Shown here piece by piece: positions 6,014-9,813 of a stretch of DNA of 9,813 nt. A program made the translations under genes and the position numbers. Below the pieces are notes generated by a model, which searched no databases, was not told where the DNA came from, and was given only the letters and a program-made list of their open reading frames with translations. The stretch is from Chromatiaceae bacterium. GTDB taxonomy: Bacteria > Pseudomonadota > Gammaproteobacteria > Chromatiales > Chromatiaceae. The stretch's first letter is position 1. Each line of letters begins with the position of its first letter. The stretch lies in contig DTXR01000398.1 of the NCBI GenBank assembly GCA_012962365.1, positions 1 through 9,813 of the forward strand, read 5' to 3'.

Positions 6014-7396
6014 GTGAATGTAGCTGTCCTGTTTCTTTCTTTGGTGCTTATTTCTATAGCGGCGTACGGGTTCGGGCGCCGCTACAGTATTCAACAGGCG
6101 GCGGGTGACCGACGCAAACTGCATTCCATGCCACGCTATTACGGCTACTATGTGGCTTTATGGACGGGATTGCCTGCGATTGTACTGCTGTTGCTATGGC
6201 AGTTTCTGGATCAAGGCATGATTGCCGGCATGGTCGCGGCTGGCTTTCCGGAAGCCATTCGTGCGCTGCCTCCGGCAGAGCAGCATCTTTATCTGAATGA
6301 TGTGGTCAATCTTGCGAAGGGCAACATGGTCTCCGCAGAAGTGGATGCTGCCATGCAGCATGCGGCAGACCATTTCAAGCATTTGCAGACGCTGTCGAAT
6401 ATTGCATTGTTGGCGGGTTTAGTCGGATTGGTCATTGCGGGTGCAGCGTTAGCGATCCGGCAAATCAATCCAAAGTTTCGCTCCCGTCCCAGGGTAGAGT
6501 CATTGGTGCGTTGGGTTTTGCTGATCAGCGCATTGATCGCCATCCTGACAACAGTGGGCATTGTCCTGTCGGTATTGTTCGAATCCATTCGGTTTTTCAA
6601 GATTGTACCGCTGACCGATTTTCTGTTTGGCTTGGAGTGGAGCCCGCAGATGGCCATTCGCGCCGACCAGGTAGGCTCCAGTGGCGCCTTTGGCATTATC
6701 CCGTTGCTCGCCGGAACCATGCTTGTCGCCCTGATTGCCATGTTGGTTGCCGTTCCGATCGGGTTGATGTCAGCCATCTACCTTGCCGAGTTTTCCGGCC
6801 CGCACTTGCGTTCCTGGGCCAAGCCGACATTGGAGATCCTGGCTGGCATTCCCACAGTCGTCTACGGTTTTTTTGCGGCCCTGGTGGTGGCCCCAATGCT
6901 GCGCAATTCCGGCGGCATGATTGGTCTTGAAGTCTCATCGGAAAGTGCCCTGGCAGCGGGGCTGGTGATGGGGATCATGATCATTCCTTTCGTCTCCTCC
7001 CTGTCTGATGATGTCATCAACGCTGTGCCCCAGGCCATGCGGGATGGTTCTTATGCCATGGGGGCAACAAGGGCGGAGACCATTTTGCGGGTGATTGTTC
7101 CGGCGGCATTGCCGGGCATCGTCGGCGGTGTGCTGCTGGCCGTATCCCGAGCCATTGGCGAAACCATGATTGTGGTCATGGCGGCGGGCCTCACTGCCAA
7201 TCTGACCGCCAACCCCTTGGATTCCGTCACCACCATTACTGTACAAATCGTCACCTTACTGGTGGGAGATCAGGAGTTCGACAGCCCCAAGACGCTGGCA
7301 GCGTTTGCGCTGGGCTTGTCGCTGTTTATCGTTACATTGCTGTTGAACATGCTGGCTTTGCACGTCGTACATAAGTATCGAGAAGAATATGAGTAA
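6014..7396 (+). CDS. pstC: Phosphate ABC transporter permease PstC (long form)
   Basis: A 460-residue inner-membrane permease that pairs with PstA to form the phosphate channel. The C-terminal half is a standard binding-protein-dependent permease domain with helices from about 227 onward. Its cytoplasmic coupling loop, DGSYAMGATRAETILRVIVP (344-363), is an EAA-type loop with DGS in place of EAA, followed by the conserved SRAIGETM (378-385). E. coli PstC has 319 residues; the extra N-terminal region holds helices near 1-20, 48-66, 128-148 and 166-190, with a soluble stretch at 67-127. This long form is known in alpha- and gammaproteobacteria. The start is GTG at 6014: the frame has no ATG between the upstream stop (5969-5971) and this point. 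The ribosome site is weak (GAG, 6003-6005). It lies after the attenuator hairpin and overlaps pstA by 8 nt. Confidence 0.94.
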   Translation: MNVAVLFLSLVLISIAAYGFGRRYSIQQAAGDRRKLHSMPRYYGYYVALWTGLPAIVLLLLWQFLDQGMIAGMVAAGFPEAIRALPPAEQHLYLNDVVNLAKGNMVSAEVDAAMQHAADHFKHLQTLSNIALLAGLVGLVIAGAALAIRQINPKFRSRPRVESLVRWVLLISALIAILTTVGIVLSVLFESIRFFKIVPLTDFLFGLEWSPQMAIRADQVGSSGAFGIIPLLAGTMLVALIAMLVAVPIGLMSAIYLAEFSGPHLRSWAKPTLEILAGIPTVVYGFFAALVVAPMLRNSGGMIGLEVSSESALAAGLVMGIMIIPFVSSLSDDVINAVPQAMRDGSYAMGATRAETILRVIVPAALPGIVGGVLLAVSRAIGETMIVVMAAGLTANLTANPLDSVTTITVQIVTLLVGDQEFDSPKTLAAFALGLSLFIVTLLLNMLALHVVHKYREEYE

Positions 7397-8678
7397 ATTG
7401 ATAAAAGCCACCGTCAAACGTGGCCAGATCCGTGAAGCGGTTGAGCACAGCCTGATCAAAAGGAAAAAGAGAAACCGGCGTTTCAGGGCGTTGGGCCTGA
7501 GTGCGATTATTCTCGGCATGTTATTCGTTGGCGTCATGTTCGCCAGTATCATCAGCAAGGGCTACAGCGCATTTTGGCGCACAGAAATCCAGTTGCCGAT
7601 TCATTTCGATCCGGCTGTTATTGATCCGCAAAATACAGGGAATCCAGAGGTGCTGGCTTCGGCGAATTATCAGAAGTTGGTCAAAGATGCGTTACGCAAG
7701 CAATTTCCCGAGGTAAAGAAACGCAAGGAAAAACGCAATCTATATCGGCTGGTCAGTTCCGGAGCGGCGGGGCAGCTGCGGCGGCTGGTGCTGAAAGATG
7801 CTTCCGTGATCGACACGACACAGAACCTATGGCTGATTGCGGATGATGATGTGGATCAATACTACAAGCACGGGCAGTCGCAAAGTCGCCTGAAGGAAAA
7901 GCAACTCGCCTGGTTGGCGCAATTGCGAGCCAAGGGTGATCTAAGAAGTCGTTTCAATGCCAGTTTTTTCAGCACGGGTGACTCGCGGGAGCCGGAGCTG
8001 GCCGGTATTCGCGGTGCGGTTGTCGGATCATTTTTTGTCATTCTGGTAACGCTGGGTCTCTCCCTGCCGCTCGGCGTGGCAGCCGCCATTTATCTGGAAG
8101 AATTTTCCCGAAGAAACCGATGGACCAATTTGATTGAAATCAATATCAACAATCTGGCGGCGGTGCCATCCATTGTGTTTGGTTTGCTCGGACTGGCTGT
8201 CTTCATCAACTTTTTTGGATTGCCGCGCTCGGCGCCCCTGGTGGGTGGGCTGGTGCTCACCCTGATGACGTTGCCGACCATCATCATTGCCAGCCGGGCT
8301 GCGCTGAAATCCGTGCCTCCCTCGATTCGGGAGGCGGCATTGGGGATGGGTGCTTCAAAAATGCAAACAACATTCCATCATGTCCTGCCTTTGGCGATGC
8401 CGGGAATACTCACGGGTTCCATCATTGGAATGGCGCAGGCATTGGGGGAGACAGCGCCGCTGCTTATGATTGGTATGGTGGCATTTATTGTAGATATACC
8501 CGGCAGTATTATGGATCCGGCGACAGTGCTGCCGGTTCAGATCTATTTGTGGGCGGACAGTCCGGAAAGAGCGTTTACAGAGAGAACGTCTGCTGCCATC
8601 CTGGTATTGCTTACGTTCCTTGTTTTGATGAATCTTCTTGCCATTCGGCTACGTCGAAAGTGGGAAAAGCGGTGGTAA
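7389..8678 (+). CDS. pstA: Phosphate ABC transporter permease PstA (long form)
   Basis: A 429-residue partner permease of PstC. After a very basic cytoplasmic N-terminus (KRKKRNRRFR, 24-33) comes helix 1 (about 35-56), then a soluble, probably periplasmic domain (57-205) that fits the DUF3333-type extension of long PstA proteins. The core permease domain begins near 206 and ends with a final helix at 401-420. The EAA coupling loop is canonical: REAALGMGASKMQTTFHHVLP (314-334, with EAA at 315-317), which docks on PstB. ALGETAPL (351-358) is also family-typical. E. coli PstA has 296 residues. The ATG lies within the last codons of pstC, so translation is probably coupled; pstB follows after 17 nt. 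The function of the extra domain is not known to me. Confidence 0.94.
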   Translation: MSKLIKATVKRGQIREAVEHSLIKRKKRNRRFRALGLSAIILGMLFVGVMFASIISKGYSAFWRTEIQLPIHFDPAVIDPQNTGNPEVLASANYQKLVKDALRKQFPEVKKRKEKRNLYRLVSSGAAGQLRRLVLKDASVIDTTQNLWLIADDDVDQYYKHGQSQSRLKEKQLAWLAQLRAKGDLRSRFNASFFSTGDSREPELAGIRGAVVGSFFVILVTLGLSLPLGVAAAIYLEEFSRRNRWTNLIEININNLAAVPSIVFGLLGLAVFINFFGLPRSAPLVGGLVLTLMTLPTIIIASRAALKSVPPSIREAALGMGASKMQTTFHHVLPLAMPGILTGSIIGMAQALGETAPLLMIGMVAFIVDIPGSIMDPATVLPVQIYLWADSPERAFTERTSAAILVLLTFLVLMNLLAIRLRRKWEKRW

Positions 8679-8695
8679 AGTTTGAGGTATGAATT

Positions 8696-9574
8696 ATGTT
8701 GGCAGCAGATCAAAGAGAGACGTTTATGACTGTAGTTGAAACCAGGGCTGTAGCTCCCAAGAAAACGAAAACAACGGAACCGCCCGATAAAACCCTGGGA
8801 AAGCCGTTGCTGGAGAAAAAGGTCAGCATGCATTGCCGGGAGGTGGATGTATTCTACGGTGATCAACAGGCGATATTCGATGTTTCCCTGGATGTCGGGA
8901 AATATGAGGTGCTTGCTATGATCGGGCCTTCCGGTTGTGGGAAATCCACCTTCCTGCGTTGCCTCAACCGTATGAATGACACCATCGACAGCTGCAAAGT
9001 CACGGGCAGTATCCGTTTGGACGACGAGGATATCTATGATCCTGCCATGGATGTCGAATTGTTGCGTGCGCGTGTTGGTATGGTGTTTCAGAAGCCAAAC
9101 CCGTTTCCCAAATCTATCTACGAAAACATTGCCTATGGTCCTCGTATTCATGGCCTCACCAGAGACAAGACAGAATTGGATGAGATTGTTGAAAACTCCC
9201 TGGCGCGTGCAGGTTTGTGGGACGAGGTTAAGGATCGTCTGGATGATGTGGGTACCGGCCTTTCAGGTGGCCAGCAACAGCGGCTGTGTATCGCCAGGGC
9301 GATTGCCATCAACCCCGAAGTCATTCTCATGGATGAACCCTGTTCTGCCCTGGATCCCATTGCGACGGCCACGGTGGAAGAATTAATAGATGAATTGCGT
9401 CAGCGTTACACGATTGCCATCGTTACGCATTCGATGCAGCAGGCAGCCAGGGTTTCTCAACGAACCGCTTATTTCCATTTGGGCAAGCTCATCGAAGTGG
9501 ACAAGACCGACAAGATATTCACCAATCCTGGACATGAGCTGACCGAAGCCTACATCACCGGCCGATTTGGGTGA
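8696..9574 (+). CDS. pstB: Phosphate ABC transporter ATP-binding protein PstB
   Basis: A 292-residue ATPase that powers phosphate import at the cytoplasmic face of PstCA and, in well-studied systems, takes part in PhoU/PhoR signalling. All ABC motifs are present: Walker [10 protein letters not shown] (77-85), Q-loop FQKPNPFP (131-138, Q132), signature LSGGQQQR (189-196), Walker B VILMDEP (209-215, E214 catalytic), D-loop SALD (217-220), and the switch histidine H245 in VTHSM. The FQKPNPFP segment and the SALDPIAT segment are typical of PstB. It exceeds E. coli PstB (257 aa) by an N-terminal extension of about 40 polar residues. The first ATG has TGAGGT 8 nt upstream; M11 at 8726 has a comparable GAGAG 6 nt upstream, so either start is possible. 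No terminator is seen after the stop. Confidence 0.95.
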   Translation: MLAADQRETFMTVVETRAVAPKKTKTTEPPDKTLGKPLLEKKVSMHCREVDVFYGDQQAIFDVSLDVGKYEVLAMIGPSGCGKSTFLRCLNRMNDTIDSCKVTGSIRLDDEDIYDPAMDVELLRARVGMVFQKPNPFPKSIYENIAYGPRIHGLTRDKTELDEIVENSLARAGLWDEVKDRLDDVGTGLSGGQQQRLCIARAIAINPEVILMDEPCSALDPIATATVEELIDELRQRYTIAIVTHSMQQAARVSQRTAYFHLGKLIEVDKTDKIFTNPGHELTEAYITGRFG

Positions 9575-9813
9575 GCCAAACCTTTTGTACGGTGGACAAA
9601 GGAAGCTGGCGAACGCGAGGCGCGACTGCAGGGATACAGGAGGTAGAGCAACACAGGCGCGGTTGCCGAGGAAGCCGAGCTGGCAGCGCCACAGGGACGT
9701 TGCTTGCGATGGAACTTACTACGAGGTTAAAAAAACAACGCAGCCGAACAAAAGCCGTTAGGGAGCCTCCGATTTAAGTCGTGGACTCGTACCTTGCGCC
9801 CAGAATGCCGGGC
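9575..9813. other. Non-coding tail after pstB, repeat-like, no phoU
   Basis: These 239 nt hold no convincing gene. Short frames exist but are rich in Arg, Lys and Gln and show no recognisable protein. An imperfect inverted repeat pairs GGCGC (9656-9660) and TGCC (9664-9667) with GGCA (9682-9685) and GCGCC (9686-9690), with a 3-nt bulge. GCCGAG occurs twice (9665-9670 and 9674-9679). AGGAGGT (9638-9644) looks like a strong ribosome site but has no start codon at useful spacing. The last 20 bases (TTGCGCCCAG and beyond, from 9794) resemble the GTGCGCCCAG 5' end of some group II introns. phoU, often next in such operons, is not here. This may be a dispersed repeat or the edge of a mobile element. 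Confidence 0.4.

Noticed and set aside
6289..6777. A 162-codon open frame on the minus strand
   Set aside because: It is antisense to pstC, which has clear permease motifs, and its translation is low-complexity and unlike a real protein.
6511..6930. A 139-codon plus-strand frame inside pstC
   Set aside because: It is an out-of-frame reading of pstC with no plausible start signal, rich in Arg, His and Cys.
8543..9151. A 202-codon open frame on the minus strand
   Set aside because: It lies antisense across pstB and the end of pstA, both clearly coding, and its translation shows no recognisable domain. It is a shadow frame.
9638..9644. AGGAGGT as a ribosome binding site
   Set aside because: No ATG or GTG follows at 5-12 nt; the nearest candidate (TTG near 9663) is too far.
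9567..9777. Two overlapping small plus-strand frames after pstB
   Set aside because: Both begin inside the pstB end, overlap each other, and encode Arg/Lys/Gln-rich peptides without motifs. They do not look like phoU or any other gene.

Overview
The window holds two divergent gene blocks. On the minus strand (21-4672) there are four genes of a surface or extracellular polysaccharide cluster. On the plus strand (4845-9574) there is a pstSCAB high-affinity phosphate ABC transporter operon. The likely host is a proteobacterium, most plausibly a gammaproteobacterium. The reasons are a PhoB-type Pho box, sigma70-like promoters, and long-form PstC and PstA proteins with extra N-terminal regions of the kind found in alpha- and gammaproteobacteria. 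I cannot name a genus.

Polysaccharide block, in transcription order (right to left): an adenylate-forming ligase of the phenylacetate-CoA ligase/CapK family, a GT4 glycosyltransferase, a GT2 glycosyltransferase overlapping it by 11 nt, and a CE4-type polysaccharide deacetylase. Together they would build and modify a polysaccharide or glycolipid. The product is unknown, and no flippase, polymerase or export gene is visible, so the cluster probably continues past the left edge. Spot counts suggest this block is poorer in G+C (26/60 in each of two lines) than the pst genes (36/60 and 38/60).

Divergent control region (4673-4844): going left, a TATAAT -10 with a TTGCCC -35 at 17 bp serves the ligase gene. 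Going right, a Pho box (two 7-bp half-sites 4 bp apart) stands 10 bp ahead of a TATAGT -10 for pstS. The leftward promoter shows that the ligase starts at the ATG at 4672 and not at an upstream TTG.

Phosphate block: pstS (periplasmic binding protein), a terminator-like hairpin, pstC and pstA (permeases, overlapping by 8 nt), then pstB (ATPase). The hairpin between pstS and pstC probably lets the binding protein be made in excess over the membrane and ATPase subunits. phoU is absent from the 239 nt after pstB. That tail (9575-9813) has no convincing gene, is repeat-like, and ends in a short sequence that faintly resembles the 5' end of a group II intron.

I found no clearly novel system. The best points for a second look are the compact divergent promoter region, the pstS-pstC attenuator, the lysine-rich insert in PstS, and the unexplained tail.
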